From the NCBI GenBank assembly GCA_030156895.1, contig JASGLP010000001.1, positions 113,140-177,139 on the forward strand: DNA of 64,000 bases, in the 5' to 3' direction. A model generated the notes under the pieces. It made no database searches and was not told where the DNA came from. It saw only the letters and a program-made list of their open reading frames with translations. A program made the position numbers and the translations under genes. The DNA is from Eubacteriaceae bacterium. Its GTDB lineage: Bacteria > Bacillota > Clostridia > Eubacteriales > Eubacteriaceae. The stretch's first letter is position 1. Every line of letters starts with the position of its first letter. Positions 28,269-37,800 of the stretch are shown here, one piece after another.

Positions 28269-29408
28269 ATGAAAATATCTACAAAAAAAATTGGTGATGC
28301 TGGAAAAATGGCTTTAAAAGCTGTGACAACTGGTATTCTTACAAGCAGTCTGATCGGTGTGACCGGCTCCTTTGTTTTGGCAAAGGAAGTGACGGTCTCG
28401 GTAGATGATCAGAAAACCATTGTAAGTGGTAATCTTTTTGAAAATGTCGGCTCTGTTCTGGCAAGTCACGGCATTGAAGTGGGTGAAGACTACACCTTAA
28501 ATGTTGATTCGGATACCTTTCTGGTAGTCGTGGATGAGATAGAAGTCGCTCGGAAAAGCACCGGAAAACTGATGGTAGATGATGAAATCATCAACTATGA
28601 GACAGGCGCTCAGACCGTTAGCGATCTGCTTGAAGAAGAGGGCATTGTGCTTGGTGAATTGGACCGGGTCGAACCATCAAAAGATGAATTGCTGGCAGAT
28701 ACATCCGAAGTTAATGTGATTCGCATGACTGTGGGTGAATTGCCCGGTAAGGTTTCAATTCCTTACAATACCATTGAACAGGAAAACCCCAATCTGACCG
28801 TCGGTACAAGACAGGTAACTCAAGCCGGGGTTAATGGCTCAAAAACGATTGTTGAGCGGGTTTTATTTGAAAATAATGAAGAAGTGCTGCGGGTGACCAG
28901 CTCGGAAATAGTAAGCAAGGAAGCGGTCGATGAAATTGTTCAAGTGGGAACCAAAGCGGTTGAAGTGAAGCCGGTTGAAACGGCTCCGGTAGTTGCAGCC
29001 GAAACAACGCAGACGACACCTGCACCAGTTGAAACGCCGGTGGAAACAAAGCCAGTCGAAACGCCTGCCCCTGTAACGCCAACCGAATCGAATGTGACCA
29101 ATAATAACACCCAAACGACAGGTATACCGGAAGGGGCTGTCAAAATGACTTTAAACTGTACAGCTTATACGGCAACTGGTAATGCAACTGCATCAGGTGT
29201 TATGCCACAGGCCAACCATACGATTGCTGCTTGGAGCGGACTGCCTTTTGGCACAAAAGTCTATATTCCGGCACTGAATACGACTTTTACTGTTGAAGAC
29301 CGAGGCGGCGCTGTTACCCAGGGGATTATCGATATTTATATGGACAGCTATGAAGAATGTATCCAGTTCGGACGACAGAATCTGGAAGCTTATGTTGTCT
29401 ATCCTTAG
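28269..29408 (+). CDS. Cell-wall protein with DUF348, G5 and 3D domains (YabE-like)
   Basis: A 379-residue exported protein. An N-terminal hydrophobic segment (about residues 18-38) acts as signal or anchor. Two DUF348 modules follow (about 40-150), then a G5 domain (about 150-225) with GVNGSKTIVERVLFENNEE. A Pro/Thr/Glu-rich linker built on repeats of ETPVETKP type (about 230-285) leads to a C-terminal 3D domain (LNCTAYTATG, VEDRGGAV, IDIYMDS) with the three conserved aspartates of lytic-transglycosylase-like enzymes. It probably cleaves peptidoglycan. GGAGG precedes the start. Confidence 0.88.
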   Translation: MKISTKKIGDAGKMALKAVTTGILTSSLIGVTGSFVLAKEVTVSVDDQKTIVSGNLFENVGSVLASHGIEVGEDYTLNVDSDTFLVVVDEIEVARKSTGKLMVDDEIINYETGAQTVSDLLEEEGIVLGELDRVEPSKDELLADTSEVNVIRMTVGELPGKVSIPYNTIEQENPNLTVGTRQVTQAGVNGSKTIVERVLFENNEEVLRVTSSEIVSKEAVDEIVQVGTKAVEVKPVETAPVVAAETTQTTPAPVETPVETKPVETPAPVTPTESNVTNNNTQTTGIPEGAVKMTLNCTAYTATGNATASGVMPQANHTIAAWSGLPFGTKVYIPALNTTFTVEDRGGAVTQGIIDIYMDSYEECIQFGRQNLEAYVVYP

Positions 29409-29431
29409 AAACAGCATTTATTAAAAGCAAC

Positions 29432-29475
29432 AAAAAAGTGAGTTTGATGAAAAAGATCATCAGACTCACTTTTTT
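29432..29475 (+). terminator. Intrinsic terminator
   Basis: AAAAAAGTGAGTTTGATGA pairs with TCATCAGACTCACTTTTTT. It ends the 3D-protein transcript. Confidence 0.88.
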
Positions 29476-29481
29476 ATATGA

Positions 29482-29506
29482 AAAAAAGATGGCTTACGCC
29501 ATCTTT
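29482..29506 (-). terminator. Intrinsic terminator of the minus-strand membrane protein
   Basis: AAGATGGC pairs with GCCATCTT across TTAC, with seven Ts following on the minus strand. It touches the stop codon at 29505. Confidence 0.75.
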
Positions 29507-30947
29507 ATAGTTCCAAATGTTTGAAGAGCAGTGCCCGATAGTCGAAGGGGCTGGCAATTTCTCTTGAATAAGGGACAGCTATTATTTTTAGTTCAATAGC
29601 TGAGTCGTCATCAACACTGTCATAAGAAGCGATTAATGCCTTGAACTCGCTCTGGATTGCCTGATTGATCAGGGTCTGGTTTTTGGTGGAAGTGTTTTCC
29701 ATAATGATACTGAAGACATTTCCTTCCAGAATATAAATCAGATGCGAACTGTAACAGTGTTTTTTAATGATCTTCAGAGTCTTAAACAGAATTTCATCCC
29801 ATAATCTGGAGCCGTTCATGGAACGTAAAGTGCTCAGATGGGAGATTGCCACTAATTCCAGTAAAAGTACCGTTTCGTTTTTGGAAGCCCGTTCCATTGC
29901 CTGTTTAAGATCCTTATAATAGGCTTTCTCGGCGGTAAGTCCAGGGCTGCTTTCCAAAGTATCATAGGAAGAAAGTTTTGTTTCCAGATCCTTTTTAAAA
30001 CGATAGACTTCCCGAATCCGTTTTACCAGCAGGGCTGAGCCTGTTAAGGTAAGAGGAATCAGTAAAAACCATCCAAACTGATAGGCCTCCAGGGGTATTT
30101 TAATGGTCAGGGTCGAAAAGATGATAAATAAACCGTAGCCAATCGTAATCAGTACCATAAAAAAGATACTGGCATTGTAAGGCAGGGCTATGGTAAATAT
30201 TAGACAGGTTAACAGAATAAATAGAATACTATAATCGATAAAGCTGAAATTCTGCGAGAAACCGATAAAGTATACAGAACAGGCTATAATTCCCAGCATG
30301 AAAAGAAAGGCTGGGAAAAGAATATCCTGAAGTTTGGGCGGCACTGCAGGCTCGGATGCCGGTTTTTTTTCTTTTGCTGATTGATGATTTTGAGCGTCTA
30401 CTTCAGCGATGATTTCGTCAGTTTTAAGCTCTTCTTCGGGCTCTTCTTTTAATAGTGCTTCGGCTGTAGCTTCTTGCGTAACCGGTGGCCTTACTTCTGC
30501 GGCTTCTTCGAAAATTTCTTCCTGTAGGTCATTGTTTAAGCGACTATTTTTGTCGGCATTTGAAATAATGAGTGTGTCATCGTCAGATGCCAGTAAAAAG
30601 GTCGAATTGTCAGCCTTTAGCTCGCTTGTCTCAGCCGGTAAATAGGAAACTGGTTTTGACGAAAGCACAGCCTGGTCAAGGGCAGCATCGTCCGACAGGT
30701 CGATGGTTGAAAAAATATCATCCGGCTCACTTTGCTTAATGATTGGCATAGTCGGTAGCGACTCCTGAGTATGATTGGAGTTTTCCGCATTTTTTTCAGG
30801 AATAATACCGTCAGCAACAAGGGAAGTGATTTTTTCGTCGATCCGTTTTTCATAATCCTCAATGTTTGCTTCAAGATGCTGTTTCTTTTGGAGGATACTA
30901 TTTAATTTTTCGTTTTGGTGACTGGCATCAATTGCTTTTTTGTCCAT
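29505..30947 (-). CDS. Membrane protein with degenerate GGDEF-like C-terminal domain
   Basis: A 480-residue protein. Residues about 1-35 form a charged coiled coil, about 40-200 are acidic and low in complexity, and four or five membrane helices lie at about 208-315. The last 130 residues (VLLLELVAISHLSTLRSMNG, LIYILEGNVFSIIMEN) resemble the fold of a GGDEF domain. No GGDEF/GGEEF signature is present, so cyclase activity is unlikely and a sensory or structural role more so. The ATG at 30947 follows AGGTG. It diverges from trmN6 across the DnaA-box region. Confidence 0.6.
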   Translation of the reverse strand: MDKKAIDASHQNEKLNSILQKKQHLEANIEDYEKRIDEKITSLVADGIIPEKNAENSNHTQESLPTMPIIKQSEPDDIFSTIDLSDDAALDQAVLSSKPVSYLPAETSELKADNSTFLLASDDDTLIISNADKNSRLNNDLQEEIFEEAAEVRPPVTQEATAEALLKEEPEEELKTDEIIAEVDAQNHQSAKEKKPASEPAVPPKLQDILFPAFLFMLGIIACSVYFIGFSQNFSFIDYSILFILLTCLIFTIALPYNASIFFMVLITIGYGLFIIFSTLTIKIPLEAYQFGWFLLIPLTLTGSALLVKRIREVYRFKKDLETKLSSYDTLESSPGLTAEKAYYKDLKQAMERASKNETVLLLELVAISHLSTLRSMNGSRLWDEILFKTLKIIKKHCYSSHLIYILEGNVFSIIMENTSTKNQTLINQAIQSEFKALIASYDSVDDDSAIELKIIAVPYSREIASPFDYRALLFKHLEL

Positions 30948-31186
30948 TTCTTGCACCTATATCTTAATCAATCGAAAATTCATATTCAGAGAAAAATGTG
31001 ATATGATAATAAACACACCTTTACAAATAAATATTATAGCAAAGATGACGGCGAGTTTAAAGGAAAATGTAACTAAGCTTAGGAAAAGATTTATCAACAG
31101 GCAAAGTTTTGGTAAAAAAATTATAAATGGCTTGATTTCACTGTTTGCTACAGACCCTTAAAAAGAGAAATTGGTAATTGTGAATA

Positions 31187-31400
31187 TGTGGATAAAAGCA
31201 AAAAAATAATCAACAGTTACTGAAAAGATGACTGAAACTTAAAAGCCCCTAAAGAATAGGTCTTGGGGGATAAAACACTTGAAAAAGACGAACTTATCCA
31301 CAATCCGTGCACAAAATAAGGGCGAATGTGGATAAGTACGGCGAAAAACTGGGGAAATCCTCAAAAAAGTTTGAAATTAGGAGAAAGTGATTGTGGATAA
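31187..31400. promoter_or_regulatory. Cluster of four consensus DnaA boxes
   Basis: The exact 9-mer TTATCCACA occurs at 31294-31302, and its complement TGTGGATAA at 31187-31195, 31327-31335 and 31392-31400. A near match, TTATCAACA, lies at 31091-31099. The last box overlaps the trmN6 start codon. The 30948-31090 stretch beside it is very AT-rich. The region could be an origin, a DnaA-titrating site or a DnaA-controlled promoter. Confidence 0.75.
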
Positions 31401-32133
31401 CATAAAAAAAGATGAACGTATTGAAGATTTGAGTATAAAAGGTTTAAAAATCATTCAGAATCCAAATTACTTTTGTTTTGGAATGGATGCGGTTCTTTTG
31501 TCATGGTTCGCCAGCAGGGAGGAAAAAAAGAATTTGAAAATGCTTGATCTGGGAACGGGAACGGGCATTATTCCCATATTGCTTTACGCAAAATCTGAAA
31601 ACTGCAGGATTGATGGTATGGAAATTCAGCCAGATTTAGTAGACATGGCTAATCGAAGTGTTGAGTTGAACCAGCTTGAAGATAAGATCAGGATTATTCA
31701 GGGAGATATAAGGAATTTAACAGATGAAGTCCTGCCCAACACTTATGATGTTGTGGTCAGTAATCCTCCTTATATGCGTGGTAACAGCGGTTTGAAAAAC
31801 GAACATCAATCCAGGACGATTTCCCGGCATGAGGTGTCTTGTACCCTTGAAGATGTGATTCGATCGGCAAAGCGACTTTTAAAAGACCATGGCCGCCTCT
31901 ATCTGGTTCATCGGCCGGAACGCCTAAACGATATTTTTTTTCTGTTGCGGCAGTATAAAATGGAGGTAAAGCTCTTGCAGATGGTTCATTCAAAAGCCGA
32001 CAAGGAAGCTAATCTGGTCCTGGTTGAAGGCCGAAAAAGCGGCAAACCAGGTCTAATGGTTAAGCCGCCCTTAATTATTTATAATGAAGATGGGGGATAT
32101 ACAGAGGCAGTAAATAGGATCTATGGCTTATGA
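31393..32133 (+). CDS. trmN6: tRNA1(Val) adenine-N6 methyltransferase, YabB/TrmN6 family
   Basis: A SAM-dependent methyltransferase of about 246 residues. The SAM-binding motif is MLDLGTGTGIIPILL and the N6-adenine catalytic motif is VVSNPPYMRG, as in TrmN6, which modifies A37 of tRNA1(Val). The family also includes methyltransferases with other targets. I favour GTG 31393 over GTG 31387, because AGGAG at 31379-31383 is properly spaced only for the former. A DnaA box overlaps this start. It converges on dnaI, their 3' ends overlapping by 13 bp. Confidence 0.85.
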   Translation: MDNIKKDERIEDLSIKGLKIIQNPNYFCFGMDAVLLSWFASREEKKNLKMLDLGTGTGIIPILLYAKSENCRIDGMEIQPDLVDMANRSVELNQLEDKIRIIQGDIRNLTDEVLPNTYDVVVSNPPYMRGNSGLKNEHQSRTISRHEVSCTLEDVIRSAKRLLKDHGRLYLVHRPERLNDIFFLLRQYKMEVKLLQMVHSKADKEANLVLVEGRKSGKPGLMVKPPLIIYNEDGGYTEAVNRIYGL

Positions 32134-33092
32134 CGCGGACCTCTTTTTTTAAGGAGTCGTATATCATCGCCGAAAAAAGGATAAACATTGAAATTGCCGG
32201 TAATTCTTGAGGACAGGCGCTCATCATAAATTTCTCTGATTTTTTCCACTGACAGATTGGTGGAGATAATCATGTTTTGCTGGTTGTTTAAGCGCTCGTC
32301 GATTACTTCGTATAATTGCCTTTGGCCATAATCGTTGATATATTCGGCACCTAAATCATCAATGATCAGCAGATCGCAGAGTGAAAAAGGTCTGAATACT
32401 TCAAACTGACTCTTACTGTCGCGAAAAAGCTGATCCTGAACGGTCGAAATCAGGTGGGCGGCGGTTATGTAGATGATACTGTAACCTTTGGCCATTAAAG
32501 CGTTAGTGATGCAATTGGACGTAAAGGTCTTGCCGATTCCCGGTGGTCCGGTAAATAAGAGACTGGTTTTAATACGGGAAAAGTTGTCGGTATACCAGGA
32601 CATACTTTCGAAAATTTTTTTTGCGTTCTGCCGGGGGCTTAAGCCCCCTTCTTTTAGTGCTTTTTCCGAATAGAGATTTAAATCAAAATTGTCAAAGCGC
32701 TGTTCCAGTGCTTTATTTTTAAAGTCACTTTCTAGCGAAGCGGTTTCAAGAATACAATCTGCCAGACACTGACAGATCTGGTCATTAATAATGCCGCTGT
32801 CCTGGCAGATTGGGCAGAAGTATTGGGGAAGGGGTTCAATATTATTGGCTTTCAGAAATGATTGAATCTGACCGTCAATCACTTCCATTTCCTGCTTGAC
32901 TGATTGGATGCCAGCTGTATTTTGAGCGGCGCTTTCTTTCATCAGCCTGATCCCCAGTTGATTGAGCGAATGGCGCATTTGCGTAAGTTGCGGGAATTTT
33001 GCTTCATCAAATTCCTGTTTTAAGCGGCGTTTATTATAATAAGCGCGTTGTCGGTTTAATAATAAAGCGTTGGCTTTTTTATTTGTTTTCAT
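32121..33092 (-). CDS. dnaI: Helicase loader ATPase, DnaI/DnaC-like
   Basis: A 323-residue AAA+ protein that would load the replicative helicase. An N-terminal helical region (about 1-85) precedes a cysteine set (CPICQDSGIINDQICQC) like the zinc-binding domain of DnaI. The ATPase shows Walker A TGPPGIGKTF, Walker B LLIIDDLGAE and sensor ISTNLS. I use ATG 33092, with GGAG eight bases upstream; the gene overlaps the dnaD-like gene by 14 bp, indicating translational coupling. The pairing with a DnaD protein supports the primosome role. Confidence 0.85.
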   Translation of the reverse strand: MKTNKKANALLLNRQRAYYNKRRLKQEFDEAKFPQLTQMRHSLNQLGIRLMKESAAQNTAGIQSVKQEMEVIDGQIQSFLKANNIEPLPQYFCPICQDSGIINDQICQCLADCILETASLESDFKNKALEQRFDNFDLNLYSEKALKEGGLSPRQNAKKIFESMSWYTDNFSRIKTSLLFTGPPGIGKTFTSNCITNALMAKGYSIIYITAAHLISTVQDQLFRDSKSQFEVFRPFSLCDLLIIDDLGAEYINDYGQRQLYEVIDERLNNQQNMIISTNLSVEKIREIYDERLSSRITGNFNVYPFFGDDIRLLKKRGPRHKP

Positions 33093-34092
33093 CGATGATC
33101 TCCAGTTCATCCCATAAATCGACCGCATATTCCGGACTCATATCCACGTAAGCCTGCTTTCGTGATTCGCTGATCGGTTCGAGGTTTGCGGTCTTTTTGC
33201 TGCCTGGCCGTGTTTCATTTTGAACGTCTTCCAGGCTTTTAAAGCCTTTCTCCTGCCAGTTTTTAATAATCCCATCAATATATTTGAGATTGGGCTGGTT
33301 GCTGCGGGAGATGGCTTCTTTAATAATATCCATTGAAAAAATACTCAGCCAGCGATTCATCAGCGTCTGTTCAGAAGCCATGGGATTACGTCTGAGCCCC
33401 AGGAGCTTAAAGATTTCATAATAGTGTTTGCGCCGGGTAAGGAGGTTTTCGATATGCTTTTCCACATCAAGATGATCTCTGACACCGGTCTTGTAAAAAC
33501 TTTCGGCAACCTTTTCCAGGTAGTTTTTGACCTGTGAAGAAGTAAAGCCCTTTTCCTTGTTATTAATCATATTGAGGGAATATTCCACGATCAGAATGAC
33601 TGCTTCCGGCGTGAAATGATAGTCTTCAAGCCAGTGCTTAAACATCAGCATTTCCGCTTTGGATACGGTACGGCTTTCATACATGTCCTGTATTTTATCA
33701 TACATCTGCTGAATGCGTTTTTCCATTTCATTAAAGGCGGGGAGGTTCTTGGCGGGGGCTTCAACCGGCTTGTTTTTATAAAGATAGGTGCCGGTTATAT
33801 TAAAAAATTTAATATTGGCTTCAACAGTCCCAATGTAATCAATACTGATGATACCTTCTTCAGCCCAGTAATCCCAGGCCCGCTTGACATCGGTTTCCAG
33901 CAGGTGCAGATCTTTGGCAATATCACTGTTGGAAATAGAGGAAAGACTGTTATTATAGCAGCGCTTCAGGCCATATAAATAAACTTTGACATAATCGCCT
34001 CGGGCCGAAGGCATGTAGTGGTTGATAAAAATATTTTCCAGGGGGGTAACCCCCAGATCATCATGTTTGAGGACAAATTCAAAATGGTTCAT
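33079..34092 (-). CDS. dnaD: DnaD-domain replication protein
   Basis: A 337-residue protein with an N-terminal winged-helix domain (about residues 10-85, NSDIAKDLHLLETDVKRAWDYW). Two later DnaD C-terminal-type helical domains follow (about 120-205 and 215-275), with the ending YIDGIIKNWQEKGF that typifies the DnaB_2 fold. It helps DnaI load helicase at the origin or at stalled forks. GAGGTAACT precedes the ATG at 34092; the longer frame to 34155 has no site. It is the first gene of the dnaD-dnaI operon. Confidence 0.85.
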   Translation of the reverse strand: MNHFEFVLKHDDLGVTPLENIFINHYMPSARGDYVKVYLYGLKRCYNNSLSSISNSDIAKDLHLLETDVKRAWDYWAEEGIISIDYIGTVEANIKFFNITGTYLYKNKPVEAPAKNLPAFNEMEKRIQQMYDKIQDMYESRTVSKAEMLMFKHWLEDYHFTPEAVILIVEYSLNMINNKEKGFTSSQVKNYLEKVAESFYKTGVRDHLDVEKHIENLLTRRKHYYEIFKLLGLRRNPMASEQTLMNRWLSIFSMDIIKEAISRSNQPNLKYIDGIIKNWQEKGFKSLEDVQNETRPGSKKTANLEPISESRKQAYVDMSPEYAVDLWDELEIIDENK

Positions 34093-34264
34093 AGTTACCT
34101 CGGTGGTTTTTTTAGATAAAAAAGTGATTAGCAGGAAATTTAAAAAGCTAACCACAAAATATTCAAATTAATTATAGCATATAGAAGAATATTTGGGAGA
34201 AATTCATTTTTTCTTTAAGATTTATAAAGATCTCAAAAGAAATGGCCTAAAAGCAAGTCTTTCC

Positions 34265-34292
34265 TTGATAATCATCGTAATTGTGTTATAAT
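34265..34292 (+). promoter_or_regulatory. Sigma-A promoter of murA
   Basis: TTGATA (34265-34270), a 16-bp spacer and TATAAT (34287-34292). Confidence 0.65.
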
Positions 34293-34336
34293 AAGCAATT
34301 GGATATTGAAACTTTTTTTATGAAAGGTAAGTATTT

Positions 34337-35596
34337 ATGGATGCTTTTATTATAGAAGGAGGCAATCCGCTGTGCGGAGAAGTCTCAATTTCGGGTGCAA
34401 AAAATGCGGTTCTGGGCATTATCCCAGCAGCAGTTTTATGTGCCTGCTCAAGTAAGATTGAAAATGTGCCGGATATTAAGGATGTCAACAAAATGGTTGA
34501 TATTCTTGAAAAATTGGGTGCTGAAATATATAGAGAAGAAGATACAATTATCATTAACACGGAAAAATCGATTTCTTATGACGTGTCAGAATATGAAGAG
34601 GAAACTGGTCAAATGCGGGCTTCTTATTATCTAATGGGCGCTTTGCTGGGTCGTTATAAAAAAGCTGTGGTTCCCCTGCCCGGCGGCTGCAATATTGGGG
34701 ATCGCCCCATTGATCAGCATATAAAAGGCTTCGAAGCTCTGGGTGCCAGAGTTTTAATCGAACATGGACAGGTTAAACTGGACGCTCCTGAATTAAAAGG
34801 AGCACATATATTTTTGGATGTGGTCAGCGTAGGTGCGACCATCAATATTATGCTGGCGGCGACTCGCGCAGAAGGAAAAACGGTGATCGAAAACGCGGCG
34901 AAAGAGCCCCATATTGTTGATGTTGCCAATTTCCTTAACTTGATGGGGGCCAACATAAAAGGCGCCGGTACTGATGTGATTAAAATCGTCGGGGTAGAAT
35001 CCATGCACGGGTGTGAATACTCGGTTATTCCCGATCAGATTACCACCGGAACCTACATGATGATGGCAGCCGCAACCGGTGGGGATGTGCTGATCAGAAA
35101 TATTATTCCCAAACACATGGAAGCTATTTCAGCCAAGTTAACAGAAATGGGTGTAACAGTTTCAGAAGAAGATGATGGTTTGCGGGTGACGAGAACCAAA
35201 CCCTTAAAAGCCTGTAATGTCAAAACCATGCCCTATCCCGGCTTTCCAACCGATCTCCAGCAGCCAATGGCCGTTTTAATGACCATTGCTGAAGGAACCA
35301 GCACAGTGACCGAAAGTATTTTTGAAAGCCGTTTTAAATATGTGGACGAGCTGCGCAGAATGGGTGCCAATATTTCAATAAATGGTCGCACAGCCAGTAT
35401 TAACGGGGTGAAAGAATTATCAGCTACAAAAATCAGGGCGACCGATCTGCGGGCTGGAGCGGCCATGGTTTTGGCCGGGCTTGTTGCTGATGGCGAAACA
35501 AAAGTGGTAGATATTGTACATATAGATCGCGGCTATGAGAACCTGCAGGAAAACCTGCGGGGTCTGGGCGCCGTCATTCGCCGTATCTCAGAATAA
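34337..35596 (+). CDS. murA: UDP-N-acetylglucosamine 1-carboxyvinyltransferase
   Basis: MurA commits UDP-GlcNAc to peptidoglycan synthesis by adding enolpyruvate from PEP. The 419-residue product has the N-terminal [16 protein letters not shown] with the substrate-binding lysine, and [14 protein letters not shown], whose cysteine is the catalytic acid and the target of fosfomycin. The C-terminal [20 protein letters not shown] is also conserved. AAAGGTAAG precedes the ATG. It heads a plus-strand run with walJ and htrA. Confidence 0.97.
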   Translation: MDAFIIEGGNPLCGEVSISGAKNAVLGIIPAAVLCACSSKIENVPDIKDVNKMVDILEKLGAEIYREEDTIIINTEKSISYDVSEYEEETGQMRASYYLMGALLGRYKKAVVPLPGGCNIGDRPIDQHIKGFEALGARVLIEHGQVKLDAPELKGAHIFLDVVSVGATINIMLAATRAEGKTVIENAAKEPHIVDVANFLNLMGANIKGAGTDVIKIVGVESMHGCEYSVIPDQITTGTYMMMAAATGGDVLIRNIIPKHMEAISAKLTEMGVTVSEEDDGLRVTRTKPLKACNVKTMPYPGFPTDLQQPMAVLMTIAEGTSTVTESIFESRFKYVDELRRMGANISINGRTASINGVKELSATKIRATDLRAGAAMVLAGLVADGETKVVDIVHIDRGYENLQENLRGLGAVIRRISE

Positions 35597-35735
35597 GCCG
35601 GTGGCAATTTCCTTAAATCGGATAAAGTTCGGTTAAGTCAGCTTTAAGTATGCTTCGATAGGATAAAGAGGCAATCAGATCCCGGTTTAACAGAAGAATT
35701 TTCACCATTGAATCTATAAACTAAGGGAGAAATGA

Positions 35736-36524
35736 TTGAAATTTTGTAGCTTATATAGCGGAAGTTCTGGCAACAGTTTATTTGTTTCATGCAGGCAAAC
35801 AAAACTGCTGATTGATGCCGGCATGAGTGGCATAAAAATTCAGAATGCAATGAAAACTATCGAAGAAGATCCCAAAAGTCTGAAGGGGATTCTGGTGACA
35901 CATGAGCATCGGGATCATATTCATGGCATCGGTGTTTTATCGAGACGTTTTGATTTACCTGTTTATGCAACTCAAAAAACATGGGAGGCCATGGACGAGT
36001 GTCTGGGAAAGATTTCTGAAGGGAATCGCAAGACATTTGATCCCGGGAAAGATCTGGTCATTGAAGAATTACAGATCAGCCCGTTTAAAACCTCGCATGA
36101 TGCGGCGCAGTCTTGTGGTTTTGTGATTGATGATGGGATAAAACGGATTGGCATAGCGACAGATACTGGTGTGGTTACCGATGATATGCTCCTGGCACTG
36201 AAGGGCTGCAGTCTTTCGGTGGTGGAGTCTAACCACGATCTGGGAATGCTGGAAGCGGGTGCCTATCCATTTTATTTAAAACAGCGGATTAAAAGTGAAT
36301 ATGGACATTTATCCAACGAAGTGGCGGGCAATCTGGTCAAAACCCTGGTTGAAAATGGCGGTCAAACAATTGTACTGGCGCATTTGAGTCAGGAAAACAA
36401 TTTTCCCCTCTTAGCCTTCGAAACCACCTCGAGAATTCTTCAGGAATCCGGAATTGATCCTCAAAAGGATATCCATTTATCGGTCGCAAAGCGAAGCAGC
36501 GTGAGTGAAATAATTGAATTGTAA
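35736..36524 (+). CDS. walJ: Metallo-beta-lactamase-fold protein, WalJ/YycJ
   Basis: A 262-residue MBL-fold hydrolase with the metal-binding motif THEHRDHIHG, the downstream ATDTG and a late histidine in LAHLSQENN. WalJ is linked to coordination of cell division with replication and to DNA repair in Firmicutes, and has nuclease-like relatives. The frame begins MKFCSLYSGSSGNS, typical of the family, from a TTG at 35736 after AAGGGAG; the ATG four bases upstream is out of frame. As in Bacillus, an htrA gene follows. Confidence 0.88.
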   Translation: MKFCSLYSGSSGNSLFVSCRQTKLLIDAGMSGIKIQNAMKTIEEDPKSLKGILVTHEHRDHIHGIGVLSRRFDLPVYATQKTWEAMDECLGKISEGNRKTFDPGKDLVIEELQISPFKTSHDAAQSCGFVIDDGIKRIGIATDTGVVTDDMLLALKGCSLSVVESNHDLGMLEAGAYPFYLKQRIKSEYGHLSNEVAGNLVKTLVENGGQTIVLAHLSQENNFPLLAFETTSRILQESGIDPQKDIHLSVAKRSSVSEIIEL

Positions 36525-36553
36525 AGACTTCAAAAAAAACTTGAGGTGGAACA

Positions 36554-37663
36554 ATGAATGATGATTTAAAAATCCCCAAACAATCCAAAGCAAGCTTGTT
36601 TCTGGTTGGTTTAATCGGCGCAATTATTGGTGGTTTAATCGTGGGCGGCGCTTTTTTACTGTTCTTTTCGTTGAATGACAGCGGAACGGTTGTTGAAGGT
36701 GCCACCCAGCAGATTGTCGTCAGTGATTCTAATGTTGATTCGGTGGTTGAAGCGGTGGCTCAGGTTGTGCCCCAGTCAGTCGTCGGGATTGAAACGACGG
36801 TTACGACTATGACGGTAATGGGGGCGGCCGAGGGCACCAGTGTTGGTTCGGGTTTTATTTTAACCAGCGATGGTTACATTGCGACTAATCACCATGTGGT
36901 CGAAGGCGGCAGTGGTATAACGGTTTCCCTGGATGATGGCAATACCTATGAAGGTGAGCTGATCTGGTCAGATTCTGTTCTTGATATGGCGATTATCAAA
37001 ATTGACGCAAATAACTTGCCGGTTCTGGAACTGGGTGATTCCGACGATGTTTCGGTTGGAGAATTGGCGGTGGCAGTCGGTAATCCAATGGGACTAAATT
37101 ATGAACGAACGGTAACCTCCGGTATTATTTCGGCATTAAACCGCAGTTTGCCTTTGGAGAATGGCCTGGCAGAGGATTTAATCCAGACTGATGCTTCCAT
37201 TAACGAAGGAAATAGCGGCGGCCCGCTGGTCAATAAAAACGGTCAAGTCATCGGGATTAATACCTATAAACTCTCTTCCGGAGAAGGAATGGGATTTGCG
37301 ATTCCGATTAATATCTTAAAACCGATTCTTAATGAGATTGTTGCAACTGGAACCTTCACCCCAACGGTGATTGGTATTACTGGCTATGATCGGGCGATTG
37401 CTGATTACTATCTGACAGATGCCGGTGATAATTTCGATGAAGGCATCTATATTGCATCCTTGCAGCAGGGTTATGGTGCGGCTGAAGCAGGACTACAAGA
37501 GGGCGACATTATTCTTTCAATAGATGATGTTGAAGTGAATACCATGTTAAAGATGAAAGAAATTCTTTACGCTAAAGACGCAGGTGAGACGGTAACCGTA
37601 ACCTATCTAAGAAATGGGCAAAGCCAGACCGCTGAGGTAACTGTATCGGCGGGACAGTCATAA
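36554..37663 (+). CDS. htrA: HtrA/DegP-type serine protease
   Basis: A 369-residue membrane-anchored protease with a PDZ domain. One membrane segment spans about residues 14-38. The trypsin-like domain has the triad His in TNHHVVEGG, Asp in DMAIIK and Ser in NEGNSGGPLV. The PDZ domain covers about residues 270-365 (YGAAEAGLQEGDIILSIDD). It degrades misfolded proteins outside the membrane. The start has TTGAGGTGG upstream, 29 bp behind walJ, and a terminator follows. Confidence 0.93.
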   Translation: MNDDLKIPKQSKASLFLVGLIGAIIGGLIVGGAFLLFFSLNDSGTVVEGATQQIVVSDSNVDSVVEAVAQVVPQSVVGIETTVTTMTVMGAAEGTSVGSGFILTSDGYIATNHHVVEGGSGITVSLDDGNTYEGELIWSDSVLDMAIIKIDANNLPVLELGDSDDVSVGELAVAVGNPMGLNYERTVTSGIISALNRSLPLENGLAEDLIQTDASINEGNSGGPLVNKNGQVIGINTYKLSSGEGMGFAIPINILKPILNEIVATGTFTPTVIGITGYDRAIADYYLTDAGDNFDEGIYIASLQQGYGAAEAGLQEGDIILSIDDVEVNTMLKMKEILYAKDAGETVTVTYLRNGQSQTAEVTVSAGQS

Positions 37664-37680
37664 AATTGTTTTAATCGGGT

Positions 37681-37716
37681 GTACCGGAATGATCAGTTCC
37701 GGTACGCTTTTTTTTA
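37681..37716 (+). terminator. Intrinsic terminator after htrA
   Basis: GTACCGGAA pairs with TTCCGGTAC across a 7-nt loop, then GC and eight Ts. Confidence 0.9.
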
Positions 37717-37800
37717 TGGCCACAAACGATAAAAGGACATGGAATAAAGAAAGTAAATGTATTATAATAATTTCAAGACTATTAAGTGTGAGGAAGAAAA

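Noticed and set aside
30940..31161. Plus-strand frame of 73 codons before trmN6
   Set aside because: Its product has no recognisable features, no ribosome site is apparent, and it lies in the AT-rich DnaA-box region.
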